Assembly: GCA_913055875.1 (NCBI GenBank) | Contig: CAJXJY010000001.1 | Coordinates: forward strand, 434,001-498,000 | DNA length: 64,000 nt | Direction of reading: 5' to 3' | Origin: an uncultured Altererythrobacter sp. | Lineage (GTDB): Bacteria > Pseudomonadota > Alphaproteobacteria > Sphingomonadales > Sphingomonadaceae | In this document: in pieces, positions 1-11,421 of the stretch | Numbering within the stretch: position 1 is the stretch's first letter | Layout: each line of letters begins with the position of its first letter | The notes under the pieces: model-generated | What the model saw: the letters and a program-made list of their open reading frames with translations, nothing else | Told to the model about the DNA's origin: nothing | Database searches by the model: none | Translations under genes and position numbers: made by a program

Positions 1-2
1 CC

Positions 3-215
3 GATCCGCAGGGGGCGTTCCCCGCCTACGACACCTTCGTGCTGCTGGCACCCGAACATGCCGGCAATGCGCGGCTGAAGGCGGCGCTCGAACCGCTGCT
101 GGGCGCGATCGATGTCGCAACGATGCGCGAGGCCAATCTCGCGGTCGACCGCGACGAGGAAAAATGGACCCCGGCGCAGGCGGCGCGCTGGCTGGCGGGG
201 GAGATCGGCCGTTAG
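3..215 (+). CDS. Osmoprotectant (glycine betaine-type) ABC transporter substrate-binding protein, C-terminal fragment
   Basis: The window begins inside this gene; 70 residues remain, ending in WLAGEIGR. The tail (DTFVLLAPEHAGNARLKAAL, then LLGAIDVATMRE and a closing AARWL) resembles the C-terminus of OpuBC/OsmF-type binding proteins, which bind compatible solutes in the periplasm and pass them to an ABC permease. Its stop codon overlaps by 4 bp the stop of the convergent methyltransferase gene, so no intergenic space remains. The assignment rests on a short segment and the rest of the transporter lies outside the window. Confidence 0.5.
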   Translation, partial: DPQGAFPAYDTFVLLAPEHAGNARLKAALEPLLGAIDVATMREANLAVDRDEEKWTPAQAARWLAGEIGR

Positions 216-1273
216 TTCTCGCCGAACCCCACCCCGTCGGGCCAGTCGGCCGAGGCGAGGCCCATCACCTTGAACAGCAGTCCCATCTGGTCGTCGGCGA
301 TCAGCCGGTCGCGCGCGAGGCCGATTTCCTCACGCAGGTGCGGGGCGCGCTTGATCAGCGCCTCGGCGCGGGTCTCGATGCCGAGCGCGCGCAGCCACTC
401 GCCCTGCGTCACCGTGCCGAGATGCTTCGCCTCGCGCGAGACGGCCACGCGCGCGAGCGTGGCGAAATCGACATGCGCGGTCAGGTCGGCGCGGCCCGGC
501 GCCGCGAAGGGATCGACCTTTTGGTGGTTCGCCACCGCCTGCAGTGTCGACCCGGCGCGCGTCTCGGGCGGGCCGTAATCGATGAACAGCGCGGCGCCGC
601 GCTGGTCGGCGAGCCGCCCGGCGACCTCGTAGACCACCGACGAAGCGGCGGGCGAGGTTTCGAGGATGGTGCCCTGCTGCGCCTCGCGCCAGTCGGCGGG
701 CACCGCGCCCTCCATCGGTTGCGATCCGGCGACGAAGACGAAATCCTCGCCGTCGAGCGCGACCATCCGCTCGCGCCAGCCCTCCGCCCCGCGCACCAGC
801 TGGCGCACCGGCAACGCGTCGAGGAATTCGTTGGCGACCAGCAGGATCGGTCCTTCCACCGGCACGCTCGACAGGTCGTCGTGCCAGATCGCCTCGGGTA
901 TGGTTTCGAGCTGGATGTCCTTGAGCGCACCCGAGGTTTCGACGAAATGGACCCGCGGCTCGAAGCCGTAGCGCGCGGCGGCACGTAGCGCGTCCTTCGC
1001 CAGCGTGCCGCGGCCGGGGCCGAGTTCGACGTAATGCACCGGCTCCTCGCGCCCGGCGCGGATCCAGATATCGGCGCACCACAACCCGATCAGCTCGCCG
1101 AACATCTGGCTGATTTCGGGCGCGGTGACGAAATCGCCCGTCGCGCCGAGCGGGTCCTTGCCCGAATAGTAGCGCGCATTGCTCTCGCCCATGAACTGGG
1201 CGAGCGAGATCGGGCCGGTGTTGCGGATCAGCCGGCGGAAGATGTCGCCGAGCGGAGCGTCGTCGTCGCTCAT
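212..1273 (-). CDS. SAM-dependent methyltransferase, NDUFAF7/MidA family
   Basis: Class I methyltransferase of the NDUFAF7 (MidA) family, whose mitochondrial member methylates an arginine of respiratory complex I. Visible family features are an N-terminal segment with SLAQFMGESNARYYSGKDP, a TGDFVTAPEISQMFGE motif near residues 46-60 and the SAM-binding GPGRG near residues 85-89. I start at the ATG giving MSDDDAPLG; an in-frame GTG 30 bp further upstream lies inside lgt and looks less likely. The gene follows lgt on the same strand (11 bp gap), suggesting one transcript. The substrate in bacteria is not settled. Confidence 0.85.
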   Translation of the reverse strand: MSDDDAPLGDIFRRLIRNTGPISLAQFMGESNARYYSGKDPLGATGDFVTAPEISQMFGELIGLWCADIWIRAGREEPVHYVELGPGRGTLAKDALRAAARYGFEPRVHFVETSGALKDIQLETIPEAIWHDDLSSVPVEGPILLVANEFLDALPVRQLVRGAEGWRERMVALDGEDFVFVAGSQPMEGAVPADWREAQQGTILETSPAASSVVYEVAGRLADQRGAALFIDYGPPETRAGSTLQAVANHQKVDPFAAPGRADLTAHVDFATLARVAVSREAKHLGTVTQGEWLRALGIETRAEALIKRAPHLREEIGLARDRLIADDQMGLLFKVMGLASADWPDGVGFGEN

Positions 1274-1283
1274 GCCACCATAC

Positions 1284-2234
1284 TCATTCGGGTGCGGGTT
1301 CACCTTTCGCAGGGGCGGCCTTGCCGCTCGCCAGTTCGGGCCGCCGCAGCGCGCGGAAGACGAAAAACAGGCCGACCAGCAGCATCGGGATGGTCAGCCA
1401 CTGGCCCATCGACAGGCCGTAATCCTCGACCACCCATTGCAGATGCGCGTCCGGCTGGCGGAAGAATTCGTTGACGAAGCGCGCCAGCCCCATGCCGAAG
1501 GTGAACACGCCGACCAGCAGGCCGGGCCGGTAGCGCGCGCGGGTCATCCAGAACAGCAGCAGCATGACGACTATCATCGCCAGCCCCTCGAGCCCGGCCT
1601 GGTAGAGCTGCGAGGGATGGCGCGCGATGCCGCTCGTCATGCATTCGACGCCGGGCGTGTAGCGGACATCGCAGAATTCCATCGCCCACGGCACCTCGGT
1701 CGGGCCGCGGCCCCACAGCTCGCCGTTGACGAAATTCGCCAGCCGCCCGAACAGCATGCCGAACGGCACGCACACCGCGATGTAATCGGCGATGCGCAGG
1801 AATTTGAGCTCGCCGCGCCAGCACACCCAGGTGATCGCCACGAGCACGCCGAGCACGCCGCCGTGGAAGCTCATGCCCCCGTCCCACAGCCGCAGCAGCT
1901 CCCAGCTGACGAAGCCGTCGCCGTCGAAGCCGACGAACAGGCCGGGTTTGTAGAACATCGCATAGCCGAGCCGCCCGCCGAGGATGATACCGAGCGTGCA
2001 GTAGAAGAACAGGTCCTCGGCATGGCGCTGCGCCAGCGGTGCGCCGGGCGCCTTCACCATCCGGGTCAGGTGCCAGTAGCCGAGCACGATCCCGGCGAGA
2101 TAGGCGAGCGAATACCAGCGCAGCGTGAAGAAGCCGAGGTCGATCCCCTCGGTCAGGCCGAGCTCGACCCACTGGATCGGCGCCGGCTCGCCGGTGGCGG
2201 TGGTTGCCGCTGCGGCTGCGAGTAGTGACAGCAA
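1284..2234 (-). CDS. lgt: Prolipoprotein diacylglyceryl transferase
   Basis: Inner-membrane enzyme transferring diacylglycerol from phosphatidylglycerol to the lipobox cysteine of prolipoproteins, the first step of lipoprotein maturation. The 316-residue product has multiple hydrophobic segments, an early RWYSLAYL segment, a conserved MSFHGG (residues 121-126) and the Lgt signature GRLANFVNGE at residues 163-172. The apparent start is a TTG; no good ATG precedes the first conserved segment. Divergent from the acyl-CoA ligase, with a 151-bp shared upstream region. It heads a likely two-gene operon with the NDUFAF7-type methyltransferase. Confidence 0.93.
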   Translation of the reverse strand: MLSLLAAAAATTATGEPAPIQWVELGLTEGIDLGFFTLRWYSLAYLAGIVLGYWHLTRMVKAPGAPLAQRHAEDLFFYCTLGIILGGRLGYAMFYKPGLFVGFDGDGFVSWELLRLWDGGMSFHGGVLGVLVAITWVCWRGELKFLRIADYIAVCVPFGMLFGRLANFVNGELWGRGPTEVPWAMEFCDVRYTPGVECMTSGIARHPSQLYQAGLEGLAMIVVMLLLFWMTRARYRPGLLVGVFTFGMGLARFVNEFFRQPDAHLQWVVEDYGLSMGQWLTIPMLLVGLFFVFRALRRPELASGKAAPAKGEPAPE

Positions 2235-2385
2235 GGTGTGAACCCCCTAGATGCAGTGGAGCCCCCGAGGGCGCGGAATTGCGCGGCTTTTGGCATAGCG
2301 CGACCGGGTGCGAAACCCCGCTCAGGCATGCGAGGCGGACAAATCCGCAATGCCGTAGCGGCGAGCGACAGGAGAGAGAGGATAC

Positions 2386-4094
<1,709 letters not shown>

Positions 4095-4098
<4 letters not shown>

Positions 4099-6854
4099 AC
4101 CGGCAGAATCTCCCCGACCAGCGCGCCATCGTCGACCGGCGCGCGCTCGCGGAGCAGATCGCGGCGCTGGTCGAGGAGCATGGCGAGGCGGCGCGCAAGC
4201 CGATCGTCGCGCTGCTCAAGGATGCGCTGGAACAGGGGCGCGCGGAACTCGCCGCGCGGCTCGAGGACAAGCCCTCGGCCGGGCACGAATGCGCTGGCGG
4301 GCACGCCTTCCTGGTCGACCAGCTGGTGCGGCTGATCCACGATCACGTCGTCGCGCACGTCTTCCCCGTCGCCAACCGCTCCTCCGCCGAGCACCTGACG
4401 ATCATGGCGGTCGGCGGCTACGGCCGCGCCGAGATGGCGCCGCATTCGGACGTCGACATCGCCTTCCTCACCCCGACCCGCAACGCGCCGTGGTGCGAGC
4501 AGGTGATCGAGGCGATGCTGTATTTCCTGTGGGACCTCGGCCTCAAGGTCGGCCATTCGAGCCGCACCCCCGACGACATGGTGCGGATGGCAAAGGACGA
4601 TTTGACCATCCGCACCGCGCTGCTGGAGGGACGCTATCTGTGGGGCGAGAAGCCGCTCTACGAGGAGGCGCGGCGGCGCTTCTGGGCCGAGGTCGCGCAC
4701 GGCACCGAGCGGCAATTCGTGTCGGAGAAGCTCGATGAGCGCAACGCGCGGCACAAGCGGATGGGCGACAGCCGCTACGTCGTCGAGCCCAACGTCAAGG
4801 ACGGCAAGGGGGGCTTGCGCGATCTCCACACGCTGTACTGGATCGGCAAGTATATCCACCGCGTGCGCAGCGCGGCCGAACTGGTCGATGTCGACCTGTT
4901 CACGCGCGCCGAATACCGCTCCTTCCGCCGCGCCGAAGGGTTCATGCTGGCGGTGCGTTGCCACCTTCACACGATCACCGGGCGCGCCGAGGACCGGTTG
5001 ACCTTCGACCTCCAGCGCCAGATCGCCGAGCGGATGAATTTCGCCGACCGCCCCGGCAAGAGCGCGGTCGAGCGCTTCATGCAATTCTACTTCCTCCAGG
5101 CGAAGCGCGTCGGCAGCCTGACCGGCGTGTTCCTCGCGCATATCGACGAGCAGTTCGCGCAGAAGAGCGCGCGCCGCGGCCTGCTTGCCGGCTTCCGGCC
5201 CAAGCCGCGCGAGTTCAAGGGCTATCGCGTGTTCGGCGGCAGGATCGCCGCGCCGGGCGACGACTGGTTCCGCGACGACCCGGTCCGCCTCGTCGAGATC
5301 TTCCGGCTGGCCGAGGCGGAGGGGCTCGAAGTCCACCCGCAGACCATGCGCCAGGCCAATCGCGACGCGGCGCTGATCAGGGACGAAGTGCGCGAGGACG
5401 CGCGCGCCAATGCGCTGTTCCTCGAGCTGCTCGCCGGGCGCAACGATCCCGAGACCGCACTGCGCTGGATGAACGAGGCGGGCGTGTTCGGCCGCTTCGT
5501 GCCCGATTTCGGCAAGGTCAACGCGCAGATGCAGTTCGACATGTACCACCACTACACGGTCGACGAGCACACTATCCGCGCGATCGGCCTGCTGTCGAAG
5601 ATCGAGCGCGGCGAGTTGCAGGAGGATCACCCGCGCTCGTCGAAACTGATCCACAAGCTCAAATCGCGCCGCGCGATCTACGTCGCGGTGCTGCTGCACG
5701 ATATCGCCAAGGGGCGCGGCGGCGACCATTCGGTGCTCGGCGCCGAGGTGGCGGAGGAATTGTGCCCGCGTTTCGGGCTCGACGAACACGAGACCGAGCT
5801 GGTCGCGTGGCTGGTGCGCTATCACCTTCTGCTGAGTTCGACCGCGCAGAAGCGCGACCTGACCGACCCCAAGACGATCGAGGATTTCGTTGCCGAGGTG
5901 CAGACGCTCGAGCGGCTGCGCAACCTGCTGGTGCTGACCGTGGTCGATATCCGTGCGGTCGGGCCGGGGACGTGGAACAGCTGGAAGCGCCAGCTGATCG
6001 GCGATCTCTACGATGCGGCGCAGGAGCGGCTGCGGCTCGGTCACATGAAGCATGGCCGCCAGCAGCGCGTCGCGGCGAAAAAGGAGGCGGTGCGCGAGCT
6101 GCTCGGAGAGCGCGCGGGACTGGTCGACGAACTCGAACGGGTCCTCGGCGACGCCTACTGGATCGCCGAGCCCGAAGACATCGTCGCGCTCAATCTGGTC
6201 CAGTATTCGGTCGCGCGCGAGCTCGAGCACCAGCTGTCGGTCCATTGCGAGGTCTATCCCGCGCGCGGCGCGACGCTGGTGACCGTGATCGCGGCCGACC
6301 ATCCGGGGCTGTTTTACCGTATCGCGGGCGGCATCCACCTGACCGGGGCGAGCATCATCGACGCGCGCATCCATACCGGCAGCACCGGCTGGGCGGTCGA
6401 CAATTTCCTCGTCCAGGACGCGCAGGGGCGCCCGTTCCGCGAGCCGCAGCAATTGGAGCGGATCGAGAAATCGATCGGCGACGCGCTCGCCAACCGTATC
6501 GAACTGGTGCCCCGGCTCGCCCAGCGCCCGCTCCCGATCAGCCGCTCGAAGGCGTTCGAGGTCCGCCCGCGCGTGCTGTTCGACAACGACGCCTCGAACC
6601 ATTTCACCGTCATCGAGGTGATCGCGCGCGACCGGTCGGCGCTGCTCAACCGGCTCGCGCGCGCGCTGTTCGAAAGCCGGCTGGTGGTCCAGTCGGCGCA
6701 TATCACCGGCTATGGCGAGCGCGCGGTCGACACCTTCTACGTTACCGACCTGCTCGGCTCGAAAGTGGAGGCCAAGGACCGGCTCGACGCGATCGAGGCG
6801 GCGCTGCTCGATGCGGCGAGCGACCGGCGGCAGGCCGAGCTGGAAGACGCATAA
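4095..6854 (+). CDS. glnD: [Protein-PII] uridylyltransferase / uridylyl-removing enzyme
   Basis: Bifunctional nitrogen sensor that uridylylates PII under nitrogen limitation and removes the UMP when glutamine is high. The 919-residue protein shows all domains: nucleotidyltransferase motif VGGYGRAEMAPHSDVDIAF near residues 104-122, an HD domain (LLHDIAKGRGGDHS near residue 533), and two C-terminal ACT domains at about 725-790 and 835-905. The start is the GTG that overlaps the preceding stop by 4 bp; a much longer open frame upstream is only the shadow of the acyl-CoA ligase gene. Length matches the family. Confidence 0.95.
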
Positions 6855-6960
6855 TAGCAACACTGATCGGCGGAATTCCGCGGTTTGTGGAATTGCGTGT
6901 TTGCTTTCGCTGCCTTGTCACTTAACGGGCACGTAAAGGTCTTTTGGAGAGGAGAGCCTG

Positions 6961-9687
6961 ATGAAAACCCCCGTTTCCCACACTGTTTCCCTGCGCGCTC
7001 TGGCATTGGCCGGCGCAAGCGTGATGCTGCTGCCGCAGGCGGCCCTCGCGCAGGATACCGATGCCGCCGCGGTCGAAGAAGACGATTTCGACGACGACAA
7101 TATCATCGTCGTCACCGCGCAGGGCCGCGAGCAGTCGGTCTCCGACGTGCCCGTCTCGGTCAACGTCGTTTCGGGCGACTTGCTCGAGAAATCGGGCGCC
7201 AACGATATTCGCGAACTGAACCAGGTCGCGCCGTCGCTGCTGGTGTCCTCGACCGGCAACGAGGCCAACGGCTCGGCGCGTATTCGTGGCATCGGTACGG
7301 TCGGCGACAATCCCGGCCTCGAAAGCTCGGTCGCGGTGTTCGTCGACGGCGTCTACCGCTCGCGTTCGGGCAATGCGCTGAGCGAGCTCGGCCCGATCGA
7401 CCGGGTCGAGATCCTGCGCGGTCCGCAGGGCACGCTGGGCGGCCGCAATGCCTCGGCCGGCCTGATCAGCATCTACACCGCGCCGCCCGAATTCGAATTC
7501 GGCGGGCACGCCGCCTTCACCTACGGCAATTACGACGCCATCCGCATCGAGGGCGGCGTCAACGTGCCGGTCAATCAGCTCCTTGCCGCGCGCGTCGACG
7601 GGGTCTATTTCGAGCGCGACGGCTTTTACACCGACGTCACCAACGGCACCGACGTCAACGACCGCGACCGTTACCTGGTGCGCGGCCAGCTGCTGTTCGA
7701 GCCGAGCAGCGACGTCAGCTTCCGCCTCGTCGGCGACTATTCGAAGAAGGACGAGGCGTGCTGCGCCGCGACTTTCGTCCAGCCGAGCCTCGCGCAGGGT
7801 GCGCGCGTGAGCGCGGGGTTCGACCCGTTCACCCCGCCGACTACCGGCGCGCCGCTGACCAGCACCTCCAACCCGATCGTCCCGATCCTGCTCGCACTGG
7901 GCCAGGATCCGCGCGCGCTGAGCCAGGACACGTTCAACCGCAACATCTACCCGACCTCGGGCCGCACCTATGCCGGCGAGACCGAGGATTACGGGATTTC
8001 GGGCGAGCTCAACTGGGATTTCGGCGGCGTCGAGCTGACCTCGATCACCGCCTATCGCGAATATTCGAACAACCAGGCGTCGGATACCGACTACACCACG
8101 GTCGACATTCTCTACCGTGCCCCCGGCGACAATGCCGGCGCGCGCGAGTTCGGCACCTTCACGCAGGAATTGCGGCTGCAGGGCGATGCGTTCGACGGCC
8201 GGCTCGACTGGCTGATCGGCGGCTATTACGCGCATGAGGACCTGCAGGTGCGCGACAACCTGCGGTTCGGCACGCAATACGGTACGTTCGCGAACTGCCG
8301 CATCGCGCTGGCGATCAACCCCGCATTGGCCAACCCGGCGGCGACCAATTGCTTCGGCGCCAATATCGCCGCGATCGACGGCACGCTCGGCCCGCCCGCC
8401 TTCGGTGCGGCGACGCCGCTGATCATCGCCGGGATCAACAATCTCGCGCAGGTGCGCGATCTCGGCGGCACGGGCGACGTCTACAATCAGACGAGCGAGA
8501 ACTTCGCGTTCTTCACGCACAATATCGTCCACATCACCGATACGGTCGATCTGACCCTGGGGCTGCGTTACACCAACGAAACCAAGGATTTCGACGCGAC
8601 CTTCTCCAACGACAACACCTTCTGCCCGGCGAACCGTGCGCTGCTCGGTCCGCTGCTGTCGAATGCGGCTCTCGCCGGCCTGGCCGGCGGCCTCGTCGCG
8701 CTGTCGTGCCAGGGCAACTCGACTTCCGAACTCGACGGCGTCTCGGTCTCCGACACGCGTGACGAGGACGAGTTGACCGGCACCGCGGTGCTGAGCTGGA
8801 AGCCGACCCCCGACCTGCTGGTCTACGGGTCCTATTCGCGCGGCTACAAGGCCGGCGGTTTCAACCTCGACCGCTCGGCGCTGTCGAACCCGCTGACGCT
8901 CAACGTCGCCAACCTCAACGTCGGCAACCTCCAGTTCGAGGAAGAAACGGTCGACGCGTTCGAGATCGGAGCCAAATACGCGACGCGCGAATTCAGCCTC
9001 AGCGTGGCGGCGTTCCGGCAGGAGTTCACCAACTTCCAGCTGAACACCTTCAACGGCTCGGTCTTCCTGGTGCAGAACGTCAATTCCTGCGGCACCGACC
9101 TCGGCGGAGCGGATGGCGATGCCAGCGCGACCACCGGCTCGTGCTCGTCGGACGACGTCCAGCCCGGCGTGATTGCGCAGGGCGTCGAGATCGAGGCTTC
9201 GCTCAACCCGACCCCCGATGTGGCGATGACGCTCGGCATCACCTATTCGGACACCAGCTACGAGGACGACCTGATCGGCGACGACAGCGGTACCCCGCTC
9301 GACCCGGCGCTGCGGCTGCTGCCGGGCGACAACCTGTCGAACGCGCCCGAATGGACCGCGACCTCCTCGTTCAGCTGGACCCCGCCGCTGGGGTCGAGCG
9401 GGATGCGCGGACTGTTCTTCGTCAATGCGCGCATGACGGGCGACTACAACACCGGCTCTGACCTGCTCTACGGCAAGGAGCAGGACGGCTACATCGTGGT
9501 CAACGGCCGCATCGGCGTGACCGATATCGCCGACGCGTTCTCGATCGAGGGCTGGGTATCGAACCTGTTCGACACCGACTACACGCAGGTCGCCTTCAAC
9601 ACGCCGTTCATCGCGCCGCAGCAGACCTATTCGGCCTTCCTCGCCGAACCGCGGACCTACGGCGTGACGGTGCGCGGCAGGTTCTGA
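6961..9687 (+). CDS. TonB-dependent outer-membrane receptor
   Basis: 908-residue outer-membrane transporter. It has a cleavable signal peptide ending near ALAQ, a TonB-box-like IIVVTAQ segment, a plug domain (VPVSVNVVSGDLL, RVEILRGPQGTLGGRNASAG) and a long beta-barrel ending with the aromatic C-terminal residue of outer-membrane proteins (VTVRGRF). The start has a strong ribosome-binding site (ggagaggagag). Sphingomonads carry many such receptors; the plug resembles the group often linked to aromatic or complex organic substrates, but the ligand cannot be assigned. It stands alone, with a terminator 27 bp downstream. Confidence 0.92.
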   Translation: MKTPVSHTVSLRALALAGASVMLLPQAALAQDTDAAAVEEDDFDDDNIIVVTAQGREQSVSDVPVSVNVVSGDLLEKSGANDIRELNQVAPSLLVSSTGNEANGSARIRGIGTVGDNPGLESSVAVFVDGVYRSRSGNALSELGPIDRVEILRGPQGTLGGRNASAGLISIYTAPPEFEFGGHAAFTYGNYDAIRIEGGVNVPVNQLLAARVDGVYFERDGFYTDVTNGTDVNDRDRYLVRGQLLFEPSSDVSFRLVGDYSKKDEACCAATFVQPSLAQGARVSAGFDPFTPPTTGAPLTSTSNPIVPILLALGQDPRALSQDTFNRNIYPTSGRTYAGETEDYGISGELNWDFGGVELTSITAYREYSNNQASDTDYTTVDILYRAPGDNAGAREFGTFTQELRLQGDAFDGRLDWLIGGYYAHEDLQVRDNLRFGTQYGTFANCRIALAINPALANPAATNCFGANIAAIDGTLGPPAFGAATPLIIAGINNLAQVRDLGGTGDVYNQTSENFAFFTHNIVHITDTVDLTLGLRYTNETKDFDATFSNDNTFCPANRALLGPLLSNAALAGLAGGLVALSCQGNSTSELDGVSVSDTRDEDELTGTAVLSWKPTPDLLVYGSYSRGYKAGGFNLDRSALSNPLTLNVANLNVGNLQFEEETVDAFEIGAKYATREFSLSVAAFRQEFTNFQLNTFNGSVFLVQNVNSCGTDLGGADGDASATTGSCSSDDVQPGVIAQGVEIEASLNPTPDVAMTLGITYSDTSYEDDLIGDDSGTPLDPALRLLPGDNLSNAPEWTATSSFSWTPPLGSSGMRGLFFVNARMTGDYNTGSDLLYGKEQDGYIVVNGRIGVTDIADAFSIEGWVSNLFDTDYTQVAFNTPFIAPQQTYSAFLAEPRTYGVTVRGRF

Positions 9688-9713
9688 TCGGCGCCGAAGC
9701 CTGAAACGAGAAA

Positions 9714-9741
9714 GGGGCGTCCTGCGGGGCGCCCTTTTTTT
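9714..9741 (+). terminator. Rho-independent terminator after the TonB-dependent receptor
   Basis: A GGGCG/CGCCC stem around a 10-nt loop is followed by seven T residues, 27 bp after the receptor stop codon. Confidence 0.8.
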
Positions 9742-9746
9742 GTTTC

Positions 9747-10095
9747 ATGCTCGCGCATCCGCGCGAGCGTCCTCGGTGCTATTCCCTCCGCTTCGCTGCG
9801 GGGCACCTGCGGCTCGCGCGCGTGCGCTCGCGGTCGGCTGGTCGCCGACCGGACCCTACCAAGCCAGTCGGCCTGGTCCGGGTTCCGGGTCAGGCCTGCA
9901 ATGCTTGGACCAAGAACCTGGCGCACCCTCGCAACCGCGCCGCGACCAGCGGCGCCAGAGGGCGACCGCCCGACCGTAGGTGCCCGTAGCGACCGTAGGG
10001 AGCGAAGGAATAGCACCGGAGGACGCACCCGCGGAGGCGGGTGCGAAAAACAAGGACTCCCGCAGAAGATCCCGACTTTCGCCGGAATGACGTGC
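9747..10095. repeat. Hairpin-array repeat, two inverted copies plus a GAAA-loop repeat half
   Basis: This gap carries no gene. A copy at 9747-9870 consists of hairpins separated by conserved linkers: GCTCGCGC-ATCC-GCGCGAGC, then linker GTCCTCGGTGCTATTCC, a second hairpin, linker GGCACCTGCGG, and more GC-rich hairpins. A second copy lies in reverse at 9961-10052 with different but complementary stems (GCACCCGC-CTCC-GCGGGTGC). At 10066-10092 there is half of another repeat (reading CGTCATTCCGGCGAAAGTCGGGATC on the minus strand, written here as consecutive motifs CGTCATTCCGGC, GAAA, GTCGGGAT). The same array recurs upstream of the dnaA 3' end at 53944-54062. Confidence 0.75.
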
Positions 10096-10097
10096 TA

Positions 10098-10760
10098 CTA
10101 CCCCCGCTCCCCGAACAGCGCCGTCCCGACGCGCACATGTGTCGCGCCGAGCATTACCGCGGTCTCGTAATCCGCGCTCATGCCCATGCTCAGACCGTCG
10201 AGCCCGTTATCGTCGGCCAGTTTCGCCAGCAGCGCGAAAAACGGCGCAGGCTCGATTCCCATCGGCGGAAGGCACATCAGCCCGGCGAGCGGGATATCGG
10301 CATCGCGCGCCTTGGCGAGGAAACCGGGCAGCTCCGCCACCGCCACGCCGCCCTTCTGCTCCTCCTCGCCGACATCGACCTGCACGAAGCACGGCACGCG
10401 CCGGTCCTGCCTGTCCATCGCTTTCGCCAGCGCCTTCACCAGGCTCGGGCGGTCGAGCGAGTGGATGCAGTCGAACAGCGCCACCGCATCCTCCGCCTTG
10501 TTCGATTGCAACTGCCCGATCAGGTGGAGCTCGACAGCCGGATGCGCCTCGCGCAGAGCGGACCATTTCGCCTGCGCTTCCTGCACCCGGTTCTCGCCGA
10601 ACACGCGCTGGCCCTGCGCCAGCAGCGGCTCGATCCGCTCGCTCGGGTGCGTCTTGCTGACCGCGATCAGCGTTACGTCGGCCGGATCGCGCCGCGACGC
10701 CTTGCACGCGCGGGCGATATCGAGCCGGACCTGTTCGAGCGGGGTGTCTGCCTTTTCCAT
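10098..10760 (-). CDS. YggS/PLPBP-family pyridoxal phosphate homeostasis protein
   Basis: PLP-binding protein of the alanine-racemase-fold YggS family, thought to keep free PLP and amino acid pools in balance. The start MEKADTPLEQVRLDIARAC leads into the conserved LIAVSKTHPSE with the PLP lysine, FGENRVQEAQAKW, HLIGQLQSNKA, and the C-terminal GMSADYETAVMLGATHVRVG. At 220 residues it is the usual size. The open frame upstream of this ATG is not conserved. It is divergent from the ThiE/TenI-like gene, 23 bp away. Confidence 0.93.
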   Translation of the reverse strand: MEKADTPLEQVRLDIARACKASRRDPADVTLIAVSKTHPSERIEPLLAQGQRVFGENRVQEAQAKWSALREAHPAVELHLIGQLQSNKAEDAVALFDCIHSLDRPSLVKALAKAMDRQDRRVPCFVQVDVGEEEQKGGVAVAELPGFLAKARDADIPLAGLMCLPPMGIEPAPFFALLAKLADDNGLDGLSMGMSADYETAVMLGATHVRVGTALFGERG

Positions 10761-10783
10761 ATCGGCTGCGCTATAGCGGCTCG

Positions 10784-11317
10784 ATGCCGTCAGGCCAGCC
10801 TCTCCCCCTGCTGTGGCTCCTGTCCGACGCGCGCAACGATGCGCGGCTGGAGGATGCGCTCGCGCGGCTGCCGCGCGGATCGGGCTTCGTGTTCCGGCAC
10901 TACCACCTCGACCCGGCAGCGCGGCGCGGGCGGTTCGATGCGCTGGTGAAACGTGCGCGAGAGGGGGGGCATGTCGTGATCCTCTCGGGCGAGGGGCCGC
11001 AGGCGCAGGAATGGAGCGCAGACGGAATTTACGGACCGGTCGACCGCATTGGCCCCACCACCGGACTGCTGCGCCTCGCCACGGCGCACAATGAGGACGA
11101 ATTGCAGGCTGCCAACGCGGCGCATGTGGACGGCGTGTTCCTCTCGCCGGTGTTTGCCACGCGTTCGCATCGCGATGCCGAGCCGCTCGGCGCGGACGGA
11201 TTTCGCACTCTCGCGCGCCGATCCGCCGCACCGGTCATTGCGCTGGGCGGGATGAGCGCAGCCCGCGCGCGCGAATTGGACTGGCCGCGCTGGGGTGCGA
11301 TCGACGGGCTGGCTTGA
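10784..11317 (+). CDS. Thiamine phosphate synthase / TenI-like TIM-barrel protein
   Basis: 177-residue member of the ThiE/TenI family. Recognisable are an N-terminal LLSDARND (in place of the usual LITD), the central FLSPVFATRSH motif and the C-terminal VIALGGMS phosphate-binding segment. It is somewhat shorter than catalytic ThiE proteins (about 210 residues) and lacks a clear pyrimidine-binding QLR(E)K segment, so it may be a TenI-type or divergent synthase. No other thiamine genes are nearby. Confidence 0.7.
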   Translation: MPSGQPLPLLWLLSDARNDARLEDALARLPRGSGFVFRHYHLDPAARRGRFDALVKRAREGGHVVILSGEGPQAQEWSADGIYGPVDRIGPTTGLLRLATAHNEDELQAANAAHVDGVFLSPVFATRSHRDAEPLGADGFRTLARRSAAPVIALGGMSAARARELDWPRWGAIDGLA

Positions 11318-11421
11318 TACGTGAACAAAACCCGCTCCGGACTCGCCTCGCCGCCTTTCGCTTGACCCGCGAGTCCCCGCGATTCACTATGCGCCCCCAA
11401 ACGGGAAGCAGGGGAAAGACG